A stretch of DNA of 64,000 nucleotides, from contig JAHJLI010000084.1 in NCBI GenBank assembly GCA_018821785.1, positions 1-64,000 on the forward strand, written 5' to 3'. The DNA is from Pseudomonadota bacterium (GTDB taxonomy: Bacteria > Desulfobacterota > Desulfobulbia > Desulfobulbales > Desulfocapsaceae). A model generated the notes under the pieces. The model did not search any database and was not told the origin of the DNA. It saw only the letters and a list, made by a program, of their open reading frames with translations. This document shows, piece by piece, positions 49,902-60,061 of the stretch (its first letter is position 1; each line of letters starts with the position of its first letter). Made by a program: the position numbers and the translations under genes.

Positions 49902-52843
49902 TATCGTTTTCCTTGTTTTTCCATACTTTTCAAAAGTTCACTGGCGATATTAGGGCTTTCGAGCCGCATGATGCTCTCTTCCGCGCTACCGAAAATGAGC
50001 AGATTTATACTCCCATACCATACGACCTTTTGATCGATGAGCGCAAATTTCTGGTGTATGTTTGAACGAAACACCACGTTCACACCGGCATGTTGTAACA
50101 TATCCAGAGTCCCTTGCAAGGCGGTTGGCACCTTCTTCCCAAAATCTCCTGTCGGTCTTGTTACAACTATTACCCTCACCTTATTCCGCAACGGAATTTC
50201 CAACTGCTGTATCATTTGCAGGGTGCGCCTCTTTGTAACGAAGGGGCTTACGATCAGGATCTCTCTTTCCGCGGCCAGAATATCATTGCCGTAAACCGGC
50301 AAAAAGTTGCTCTTGTCAAAGATAACATCGACTGAGTTCATCTCGACAGCGCAAGCTTTCGCCTTATAACCGATCGAGGCGTATCCGTTTAACCGTTTAT
50401 GGTACATCTTCTCCAACATGCTCACATGGATATCGACATAGTCGTAGATTTGGACCTCTCTTTTTTCTTCAAACAGTCTGTGAAGCCTACCCGCATATTG
50501 CTGCAGAGTCCCCTTCCACGATATCGGCATGGTCAGAAACAGGGTGTCGAGACGCGGTTCATCGAAGCCCTCCCCGATATACCTGCCGGTTGCGACCAGC
50601 GTCAATTGCTTGTCCGCGGGTGTGTCGGAAATGCATTTGAAAATTTCCGCGTTTTCCCTTGTTCCCCTTCCTCCCCTGAGTGTTATGACTACGGGAATTC
50701 TTTCCCTTAACTTTCCGGCGATTAATTCCAGGTGGTTGGTCCTTTCGGTCAAGATTAGGCAATTCCTGCCACTCTCATGACTTTTTACCACATCGTCAAC
50801 AATCATCTGATTACGCATCTCGCTTTCAACCATCAACGAATAATGTTCCTGAATGGATACGTCCTTTTCATCTTTGACAAGCGGCACCCGCAGTGCGGTA
50901 AATCTCGGTATTACGAAATGATCGAAGGGCCTTTTTTCCGCCTGTTTCTTTGCGTCATCCCTATATCGTACCGGACCGCATTGCATAAATATTATGGGAT
51001 GATGACCGTCCTTCCTGATAGGGGTTGCGGTTAAGCCATAGACATGCTTTGCCTTTGCGGCTTTAAGAATCTCGTCAAAACTCACGGCTGCGACATGATG
51101 GCATTCGTCGACGATGATCATGCCATATTCTTTCACGCATTCCCTGACTTCATTCTTCCTGTTCAACGATTGCATCAAAGCAATATCAATGATTCCGCCC
51201 AGGCTATTCTTGCCTTGCCCCAATTGTCCGATTATGCATCCTACTTTTTTTCGTCCTCTCTTTTTCACGCCTGAGTCCGATACAGGCAGGGATTCATTTA
51301 TCGCCAGAAATTCAGTCAATTTGTTCTTCCATTGCGTTATCAGGCTGGCTTTATCGACAATGATGAGAGTGTTGACTTTCCTCTCGGCGATCAGTTTGAT
51401 TGCCACAACCGTTTTCCCGAAAGCCGTTGTGCCGGAGAGTACGCCGATATCATGCTCAAGCAACCTGTCCACTGCCTGTGGCTGCTCATCTCTCAGGTTG
51501 CCATTGAATTCAACGTCGATCTTTTTGCCACAATTGGTCTTGTCCAGGTAATTGACATCCATTCCTTGTTCGGCAAAAACTGTTCTCAGGTCCTGCTCGC
51601 AGCCTCTCGGTAGACAGAGATATTCGACAGTATCTTCAGCACAACAGATAATTCTCGGTTTGTCATAGGTCGGCATGCGCATTGCCTGATTCTTGTAGAA
51701 CTCTGGATTCTTGAAAGCCGCCAAGCGTTTTAACTGGTTCAGAGCCCTTTGCGAGATACCTGCCTTCGGAACAAACAGCATATTTGATTTTACGATTTCT
51801 ATTTCTCGCGGAAAATCCGTTTTCAGTAATTTAACCTTGGTCGTTTCCCATGGCTTTGGCTCATCTTCATCTATTTTCAAGACCCCGAGTTCATTCCCCT
51901 GACTCAGTTTTGAGGTAAGTGTTATTACGTCATCTTCTGAGAGCGTTTGAATCGTGTCTAGAAACTCCCACTGATCGGGATACGGCTCGAAATTCCGGTC
52001 GATGAATTCGCTGTTTTTGGCCTTTCTTGCCTCCTTTTGCAAAGGCAGCGCTATCAGATTCCCCAGACCGCCCTTGGGCATCGTGTCCTGATTGGGGAAA
52101 AATCTGTCGTATGATTTGAAAGTGATCTCATGCCTGTTCTGCATAGTGCAGGAAAGCAGGGAAGAGCCAAATTTTCTAGCCAGGGATGCAGATATCGGCT
52201 CTTTAAAGAATAACCACGCATGGCTTCCATTGCCGGAACGTGAACGTTCAATGGAAACAGGGATATTAAATTCCGCACACACCTCCCGCAAGACAGAGAT
52301 ATCCTTTTTCCACTCCCCATCATCGAAATCGATCGCCAGAAACCAGCACGTCTCATCGCGAAGCATCGGGTATATTCCGGCGACTATTTTCCCCCGCAGA
52401 TGGTCATTAATTACTTTCTCATCCAGGTCAACATACGCCTTATGGGTGCAACCGATGCATTTCCCCTTCGGCTTAACGCATAGTCCTGGTTTCCATTCAT
52501 TCAGACAGGAGGGAGAATACCCAGAGGTCCCTTTTTTCTTGTTTTCCCATCTTCTGGCGTAAACATCGTCCCGTCCTTTGAAAAGCGACATAAACAGCCT
52601 GATTTTTTCTCCTTCGTCAGCCTTCTTGCTCATGCCTTGAGGCGGAACTTCAGCAGCTTGAGGAGCGATTATTTCAAATTCGGATTCTTTCCCAGGAATT
52701 TCATCATCCGAATACCGCTCCTCCGCTATAACCAACCGTGCTTTTAGAGTTCTGATTTCCTCTTTCAAATTAATGTTTTCAATCAATAACACCTGACACT
52801 TCTTAGACAGCTCTGAAATTGAAATAGAATCTTCAATTTTCAC
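49901..52843 (-). CDS. TOTE-type primase-helicase-PLD conflict protein
   Basis: A 980-residue multidomain protein. After an N-terminal coiled coil (about 10-45) comes an archaeo-eukaryotic primase-like domain (about 80-310) with Cys113/122/129/132 as a likely zinc site, acidic motif IDFDD at 171-175 and SHAWLFF. An SF2 helicase follows: Walker A GTTAFGKT 471-478, DECHH 579-583, TATPIR 605-610 and the late QYAGRLHR. The C-terminal PLD-like domain has HQKFALIDQ with WYGSINLL. This order matches TOTE conflict systems, thought to act on invading or mobile DNA. Coupled to mntA/hepT downstream, forming a defence-like cassette. Confidence 0.85.
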   Translation of the reverse strand: MKIEDSISISELSKKCQVLLIENINLKEEIRTLKARLVIAEERYSDDEIPGKESEFEIIAPQAAEVPPQGMSKKADEGEKIRLFMSLFKGRDDVYARRWENKKKGTSGYSPSCLNEWKPGLCVKPKGKCIGCTHKAYVDLDEKVINDHLRGKIVAGIYPMLRDETCWFLAIDFDDGEWKKDISVLREVCAEFNIPVSIERSRSGNGSHAWLFFKEPISASLARKFGSSLLSCTMQNRHEITFKSYDRFFPNQDTMPKGGLGNLIALPLQKEARKAKNSEFIDRNFEPYPDQWEFLDTIQTLSEDDVITLTSKLSQGNELGVLKIDEDEPKPWETTKVKLLKTDFPREIEIVKSNMLFVPKAGISQRALNQLKRLAAFKNPEFYKNQAMRMPTYDKPRIICCAEDTVEYLCLPRGCEQDLRTVFAEQGMDVNYLDKTNCGKKIDVEFNGNLRDEQPQAVDRLLEHDIGVLSGTTAFGKTVVAIKLIAERKVNTLIIVDKASLITQWKNKLTEFLAINESLPVSDSGVKKRGRKKVGCIIGQLGQGKNSLGGIIDIALMQSLNRKNEVRECVKEYGMIIVDECHHVAAVSFDEILKAAKAKHVYGLTATPIRKDGHHPIIFMQCGPVRYRDDAKKQAEKRPFDHFVIPRFTALRVPLVKDEKDVSIQEHYSLMVESEMRNQMIVDDVVKSHESGRNCLILTERTNHLELIAGKLRERIPVVITLRGGRGTRENAEIFKCISDTPADKQLTLVATGRYIGEGFDEPRLDTLFLTMPISWKGTLQQYAGRLHRLFEEKREVQIYDYVDIHVSMLEKMYHKRLNGYASIGYKAKACAVEMNSVDVIFDKSNFLPVYGNDILAAEREILIVSPFVTKRRTLQMIQQLEIPLRNKVRVIVVTRPTGDFGKKVPTALQGTLDMLQHAGVNVVFRSNIHQKFALIDQKVVWYGSINLLIFGSAEESIMRLESPNIASELLKSMEKQGKR

Positions 52844-53280
52844 GTTGAGACCTCTTGCATTTTCCTTCTGAAACGCAGGGATTAAAACTCTTCAAGAACA
52901 AGCTTTACAGACATTGCCAGAAGGAAAGCTCATAGAGCCGGTTAAAGACATCGCGTAACAGCTCGATATGGTAAACGGCAGATAAACACTACCGCCAATA
53001 TCTATCGGACAGTGAAAACTGATATCCTTATGGGCGTAATATGTCAATTATAGCGATCGGTATCATGTAGGATGGAGCCTAATTTTTAGGCTGAAACAAA
53101 TAACTCCATTAGTTCAAGCTCGCAAAAATATTTCACAGCAAAAACATGAACAATAATCACCGAAAGCTGTGCAGACCTTTAGGCAGTCAGAAATAATCAA
53201 GACTCAAAAACCATAACCTGTCAGATCGGATCTCAATTTTTACATTTTACTGTTACCGGCTGTCACTTCGAAAATAGTTT
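52844..53280. other. Intergenic region upstream of the TOTE-like gene
   Basis: About 437 bases, AT-rich, with no ORF bearing start signals and no strong dyad. It presumably contains the promoter of the leftward TOTE-mntA-hepT operon, but no clear -35/-10 pair was recognised. Confidence 0.4.
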
Positions 53281-53724
53281 CTATCGTTGCCTTTGTAGCT
53301 TTCCGGCAAGTACTGGATGGAGAGTCTGTATTTCCTTTTTATAGGACTGAAAGAGCTGAGCTCTGTTTTCCAACAAGGATTCAAGTTGCTTTCGTAATGT
53401 ATCGCGTTCCATCCAATTAATATCAGGCTCTTTTGATTGAGAGATTATACTCTCTATTTGTATATGCAGATCAGGCATAGTCTCATCATCTATTAAACCA
53501 AGGGAGAAGGCCTTGAAAAATCTTTCAAAATCGTAATGCCTTCTCCCTACAATATTTATTGCTGTCCCACATAATCCAATAAAAATCGCTATTATCAAGT
53601 AGTGGGTCTGGGATTTCAATAAGGAAATTGAAGCCATTACAACTGAGCTGGTCATCAAAGCAAGGTAGATGACAAAAAGAGATCTCTTTACTATTTCATC
53701 GAACTGATTGATTTCACGATTCAT
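53281..53724 (-). CDS. Hypothetical protein with two membrane helices
   Basis: A 147-residue protein of unknown function. Residues about 13-33 (RSLFVIYLALMTSSVVMASI) and 41-60 (HYLIIAIFIGLCGTAINIVG) are membrane helices; the rest is a cytoplasmic, charged, probably helical domain (DFERFFKAF... LRKQLESLLENRAQLFQSYK). The ATG at 53724 has GAGGGAAAG upstream; the frame is open to 53796. Short helix-pair membrane proteins with soluble tails occur as effectors in defence islands, but nothing here proves such a role. Confidence 0.6.
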   Translation of the reverse strand: MNREINQFDEIVKRSLFVIYLALMTSSVVMASISLLKSQTHYLIIAIFIGLCGTAINIVGRRHYDFERFFKAFSLGLIDDETMPDLHIQIESIISQSKEPDINWMERDTLRKQLESLLENRAQLFQSYKKEIQTLHPVLAGKLQRQR

Positions 53725-54530
53725 TACTTTCCCTCTGTTGAGTTCGCGGTAAATAACATCTATGAAATTACATCTTTTCTGACTACAGAATACCATATAG
53801 TTAAAAAAAACTTAATTTTTCCATAAGAATAATCAATATATTTTTCGATGTGGACCACTACGTCACGATGTCTTTGCATTGTACGTTTATCTAGAAAAAC
53901 CACGGCTTCCCCTCATCCCGCCCCCTTCGGTGTCACCCACACCACATGCTCACCATGACATAAAAGAACATCGTTACTGCACAGACAATTCACCCGGTGA
54001 ATTCTTGACAACGTTTGATAAGCAGAAAAGCCAAATCCTCCACCTTGTATCATTCTAATCTTCGATTCGACATATATTTATTATCTTAATATATCATTAT
54101 CTTAAACAACTAAAATCATTTTTCAACAAATGATTGGCTTTTTTTTCTCTTGATATAAACACATTTTTCCAATAAAGTTTCGGTAACATTGTTCTGCATA
54201 TTTGAATTTTATTGATTTTTATTTTTTAATTATTTTTAAATACAGTAACTTATTGTTTAATAATCAATAACACAGTTATCATCAAAAGATTTTGAACCTT
54301 ACTGACATAACAGCTTAATATATTTTATTACGTAATTACATTGTCTTATATATTTGCAACATTTTCAGTTTACCCAATATTGGATATTGCAATAACTACG
54401 TTAGACATGTTCACTGTTTTTTTGACGATATGACATGGACAGAGACTCCCGTGGATCAATTTTGGCTTCTACGCAATTGCTCGAATTATGCCCTGTTATA
54501 TTTCACCCTTAACTTAATCTAAGGAAAAAT
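53725..54530. other. Long AT-rich intergenic region before the fumarate reductase operon
   Basis: About 800 bases without an ORF. It holds a perfect 17-base palindrome AATTCACCCGGTGAATT at 53987-54003 with TTGACA one base later (54005-54010), but no good -10 at the right distance. From 54060 to 54380 the sequence is very AT-rich. No promoter for the fumarate reductase genes could be fixed. Confidence 0.5.
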
Positions 54531-55178
54531 ATGTGGCCCATCAAATTTATTTCATCATCGATTGGAAAGAAAATTATCATGGCAGTCTCTGGACTATTCC
54601 TCATCCTTTTCCTGTGCACGCATGCATTAGGGAATGCCGCTATCTTTGTCAGTAGCCATGCCTTTCAGACGTATGCGGACGCGCTTCACAGTCTGCCAAT
54701 AGTTGTGTTGTTGTTCGGCTTGGGACTGCTTGTCATCTTGCTTTTTCACATCGGATTCGGCATCAATCTCTTCCTTCAAAACAAAAAAGCAGGAGGATCT
54801 CGATACGCTGTCAACACCAGGGTAATAAAGAATTCATTTGCTTCCAAAACTATGCCTTACTCAGGGCTCTGCATCCTGCTCTTCATCCTTATTCACGTCT
54901 TTGGATTCAACAATGGACCTGCGGATATTAAAATTTCACAACTCGTTAAGCTGTATCTCAGTGAGTTCTTTTATTCGGTTTTTTATATTTTTTCATTCTG
55001 TGCTCTTGCCCTGCATCTCAGTCATGGTTTTTGGAGCATGCTACAGACATTTGGTATAAACCACCCACGATACAACAATGGCATTGCCAAGCTTACACTC
55101 ATAGTACCGGCTTTTTTTCTTCTATTTTTCAGTGGAATTGCCCTCTACTTCTTGACCGGCCTTGGTGCATCTTATTGA
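54531..55178 (+). CDS. Succinate dehydrogenase/fumarate reductase cytochrome b558 subunit
   Basis: Five-helix dihaem membrane anchor, 215 residues, exchanging electrons with menaquinone. It has SSIGKKIIMAVSGLFLILFLCTHALGN with a haem His, HIGFGINLFLQNKKA, LIHVFGF, ALHLSHGFWSMLQTFG and a last helix near 190-210, as in the b558 family of Bacteroidota, Campylobacterota and Desulfobacterota. The weak AAGGA lies eight bases before the ATG. First gene of a C-A-B operon. Confidence 0.93.
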   Translation: MWPIKFISSSIGKKIIMAVSGLFLILFLCTHALGNAAIFVSSHAFQTYADALHSLPIVVLLFGLGLLVILLFHIGFGINLFLQNKKAGGSRYAVNTRVIKNSFASKTMPYSGLCILLFILIHVFGFNNGPADIKISQLVKLYLSEFFYSVFYIFSFCALALHLSHGFWSMLQTFGINHPRYNNGIAKLTLIVPAFFLLFFSGIALYFLTGLGASY

Positions 55179-55261
55179 TAGCTGCCTGTACATATCAGGT
55201 TAATTTATTTTTTACAGTTAGGTAGAACTCCTGCCGCCAGACTTAGGAAAAGGTACAGAAT

Positions 55262-57190
<1,929 letters not shown>

Positions 57191-57237
57191 TCTCTCGGGA
57201 TGAAACTGCTAACTTAAATTCTAACCCACATACTAAA

Positions 57238-57993
57238 ATGAGCGATATAGACCTTAATTTACAAATTTGGCGCCAGAAAAAGACTGACTCACCTGGATCA
57301 TTTCAGACGTATGCTTTGGATAAAATCTCAACCGAGATGTCGTTTTTAGAGATGCTTGACGTTCTCAATGAAAAATTAACCAAAGAAGGCCTTGATCCTG
57401 TTGCCTTTGATCACGACTGCAGGGAAGGTATCTGTGGGATGTGTGGTACCGTTGTCAACGGTGTCGCCCATGGTCCGGAAAAAGAGGTAACTCTCTGTCA
57501 ATTGCACATGCGTAATTTTCAGAATGGCGACACCCTGGTCATCGAGCCCTTCAGATCCCGTGCATTCCCCATTAGAAAAGATCTTCTCGTTGACAGATCC
57601 GCCTTCGACCGCATTATCCAGTCAGGCGGCTATGTCTCTGTCAACACAGGTGGAACACCAGATGGCAACGCCATCCCAATCCCCGCTCCGACGGCGGAGT
57701 TGGCAATGGATGCCGCCGCCTGTATCGGATGCGGCGCCTGTGTTGCAAGCTGTCCCAATGGTGCCGCTATGCTTTTCACAAGTGCAAAGGTTTCTCAGCT
57801 CTGCCTCCTGCCACAGGGACAGACTGAACGTCATCAGAGAGCACTTAATATGGTTGAAACCATGGATAAGGAAGGCTTCGGCAACTGTTCCAACGAACGA
57901 GAATGTGAAGCAGTCTGTCCAAAAAGCATTTCTATCCGCAATATTGCCCGGCTCAACAGAGAATACCTGAAAGCTGTTCTTTCGGAAGGCTAG
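57238..57993 (+). CDS. Succinate dehydrogenase/fumarate reductase iron-sulfur subunit
   Basis: Electron-transfer subunit of 251 residues. The [2Fe-2S] ligands are in [10 protein letters not shown], the [4Fe-4S] motif is [15 protein letters not shown], and the remaining cluster ligands lie in the later Cys segments around [16 protein letters not shown]. The N-terminus is near the usual length. It follows the flavoprotein by 47 bases and is the last gene of the operon, before a double terminator. Confidence 0.95.
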   Translation: MSDIDLNLQIWRQKKTDSPGSFQTYALDKISTEMSFLEMLDVLNEKLTKEGLDPVAFDHDCREGICGMCGTVVNGVAHGPEKEVTLCQLHMRNFQNGDTLVIEPFRSRAFPIRKDLLVDRSAFDRIIQSGGYVSVNTGGTPDGNAIPIPAPTAELAMDAAACIGCGACVASCPNGAAMLFTSAKVSQLCLLPQGQTERHQRALNMVETMDKEGFGNCSNERECEAVCPKSISIRNIARLNREYLKAVLSEG

Positions 57994-58017
57994 CGCCCCA
58001 TTTTTTCGCAAAACACC

Positions 58018-58077
58018 AATCCGCCGGCCTTTTTTTTGTTCCCCTGCCTCGCCTCCTGCGGTAGGGGAACATTTTTT
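58018..58077 (+). terminator. Terminator pair after the fumarate reductase operon
   Basis: A short GCCGGC stem followed by T8 (58020-58037) precedes a stronger hairpin: GTTCCCCTGCC (58038-58048) with GGTAGGGGAAC (58060-58070), one G-U pair, then T6 at 58072-58077. Confidence 0.85.
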
Positions 58078-58114
58078 CCGGGTTTTGTGTTGGAAGAATT
58101 CTCTTTTAGTGGGT

Positions 58115-58972
58115 TCATGTCTTTGTCTTGCCTTGCGGATAATGTTCGGCCAGGCATTTGTCACAAATGCCGTGGCTGAACTGGGCTTCGGTGTGCTCAG
58201 AGATATAGGCCTCAAGTTGATTCCAATATCCCTTGTCATCGCGAATCTGCTTACAGTGCATGCAGATTGGCACGATTCCCTGCAATGTTTTTATAGCAGC
58301 GCCTGCCTCCTTCAGTTCAAGTTCGACTTTCTGTGTATTCATAATAATAAGGCCCAGGTAGAGGGCAATATTGCCTCCGATCACAACAAAGAAGGTAAAC
58401 GCCTGAACGGTCGAGGCAGACATGAAGTCCTGGATATTCGATTCCATGAGAATCGTGTAAGCACAGCGAAACAGGAAAAAACCGGATTGGACCAACAGGG
58501 GAAAGACAACCAGACTTCCTTTGCCTTCGATGCCCTGCGGTGCAGAGGTATACACGCAATAGGCGGCCCAGCCCTCGAAGGAAGCGAGAAACAGTGATAT
58601 TATCACAATCCGAGTGTTGACATCCGGGCTAACATAGGTGAAGTAGAGAAAGGCGATAACAAATAGGCCTATCGGCAAAAGAGAGGATAATATATTAATT
58701 TTTTTGCAGAAAAACTGATGTATGCCATAATTGAGCGCGACCATGCTCGAGGCAATAAGGGTGTTCGCCAGAATAATTGTGATGAGATCAGGCAGAATGT
58801 TACGCATGCTCAGCAGAAACATACCGACCAACATCAGAAACGCCGAGTAGACCCAGAAATTGAATCCCGGATAGGTCTTCCGGGTTCGATAGACAACGAA
58901 AACAACGATTGCAATGATCAGCCCGAGAAACCCATTCAAAGCACCTAGTGTTCTGATATCAAGATGATACAT
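58115..58972 (-). CDS. Seven-helix membrane protein with Cys-rich HGIC tail
   Basis: A 285-residue protein: seven hydrophobic helices (about 8-225) followed by a coiled linker (LELKEAGAAIKTLQG) and a conserved tail IVPICMHCKQIRDDKGYWNQ ... FSHGICDKCLAEHYP. The CxxC ... CxxC tail is often attached to receiver or PAS domains in Desulfobacterota and may bind metal or act in redox sensing; it is not characterised to my knowledge. The membrane part resembles 7TM sensor modules. Start chosen at MYHLDI (58972); the frame is open to 59050. No output kinase or GGDEF domain is attached. Confidence 0.75.
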   Translation of the reverse strand: MYHLDIRTLGALNGFLGLIIAIVVFVVYRTRKTYPGFNFWVYSAFLMLVGMFLLSMRNILPDLITIILANTLIASSMVALNYGIHQFFCKKINILSSLLPIGLFVIAFLYFTYVSPDVNTRIVIISLFLASFEGWAAYCVYTSAPQGIEGKGSLVVFPLLVQSGFFLFRCAYTILMESNIQDFMSASTVQAFTFFVVIGGNIALYLGLIIMNTQKVELELKEAGAAIKTLQGIVPICMHCKQIRDDKGYWNQLEAYISEHTEAQFSHGICDKCLAEHYPQGKTKT

Positions 58973-59339
58973 GATAAGCAACCAGCCATTGGGGATTGTT
59001 CGCGGAAGCTTGCATCTGCCTGCTTCTACATGTCGATGTGCCTTGCACATTTTTCAACAGTTCTGAAAGAGGCCCTTTTCCCCCACCCCTAGGCCTAGTA
59101 CTCCAACCCCGATAAACGGGCTAAGTACCTTGTGACAGATTGATTTCTTGTGAAAAAACAAGAAATCAATCTGCATGGTATTAATCTATCATTTTAGGTT
59201 CGGTATCTCAATTGAATATTGACTTGCAATGTTCTCTCCAGTGTTTCCTCTTCACACTGCTGCCGACCTGTTGCACGGTCCGGGTTGCCACCGGGATTTT
59301 CTGGAAAAAGAGCGGCCCGATGGGATGAAATCAATGGAT
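58973..59339. other. Intergenic region with repeat copy and hairpin
   Basis: About 367 bases between the response regulator and the membrane protein, both leftward. It contains a copy of a short dispersed motif (59106-59121, reverse orientation) and a 15-bp stem-loop at 59136-59173. No ORF with start signals. Confidence 0.6.
59136..59173 (-). terminator. Probable terminator of the kinase/regulator operon
   Basis: Perfect 15-bp stem (CAGATTGATTTCTTG at 59136-59150 with 59159-59173), eight-base loop, about 165 bases beyond the regulator stop. The absence of a U-tract leaves the exact mechanism open. Confidence 0.55.
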
Positions 59340-60011
59340 TCAACCGGCTCCTCTAAAAACGCCGGTCTCTGCCCAGATTACTGCATGACGGACCAGTTCC
59401 CCGGCGCTGTTCAGGCCCAACTTTTCCTTGATCCTTTCCCGATAGGTGCCAATGGTCTTAACGCTTATATTCAGCTGCCCGGCGATCTGTTTCGGCGACA
59501 TGCCGCGGCCGATGAGTTGAAAAATTTCAAACTCACGGTCAGTGATCCGTTTCAAGGGCGATTCATTGACCAGATCCGGCTGCTTCTGGAAGGAATTGAG
59601 AATATGGCTCATGATCCTAGGGCTCACATGGATATGCCCAGCCATGATGCGGCGTATGGCCAGGACTACCGACTCGGACGCCTCCTGCTTCATGATGTAC
59701 CCTTTGGCTCCGGCGAGAATGCAACGCTCGGCATGCAGGGCCTCATCGTGCATGGAGAGCACCAGGGAAAGAGTAGGTTTGTGATGCTCGGCAATCTCCT
59801 TGACGAGATCGAGCCCATTACTGCCTTTCAACGACAGATCGACGACGACCAGATCAGGTTTTTGTTCGCGGATCAGCTTCAGGGCACTGGCGACATCGCC
59901 TGCCTCGCCGCAGACGCACATGTCCGGTTCATGTTCGATCATTTCCTTCATCCCCATCCGGAAAATGGGGTGATCTTCGACAATGATGATACTCATAGAT
60001 TTTTGCTCCAT
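59340..60011 (-). CDS. NarL/FixJ-type response regulator, copy 2
   Basis: A 223-residue regulator with receiver domain (VEDHP, phospho-acceptor Asp58 in LVVVDLSLKG, LSMHDE, IMKQE) and LuxR-type HTH (ITDREFEIFQLIGRGMSPKQIAGQLNISVKTIGTYRERIKEKLGL). It is closely related to the regulator at 41482, including identical RERIKEKLGL, so the two cassettes are paralogues. GGAGG lies ten bases before the ATG; a second ATG at 59996 is possible. It follows its kinase by 50 bases. Confidence 0.94.
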   Translation of the reverse strand: MEQKSMSIIIVEDHPIFRMGMKEMIEHEPDMCVCGEAGDVASALKLIREQKPDLVVVDLSLKGSNGLDLVKEIAEHHKPTLSLVLSMHDEALHAERCILAGAKGYIMKQEASESVVLAIRRIMAGHIHVSPRIMSHILNSFQKQPDLVNESPLKRITDREFEIFQLIGRGMSPKQIAGQLNISVKTIGTYRERIKEKLGLNSAGELVRHAVIWAETGVFRGAG

Positions 60012-60061
60012 CAGCCTTTATCCTCCACTGCAGTGAAAAGAACACAAAAAAACCGGACAGT

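Noticed and set aside
53725-54530. Hidden gene read through UGA in the AT-rich gap
   Set aside because: All frames contain frequent TAA and TAG as well as TGA, and no family motif emerged.
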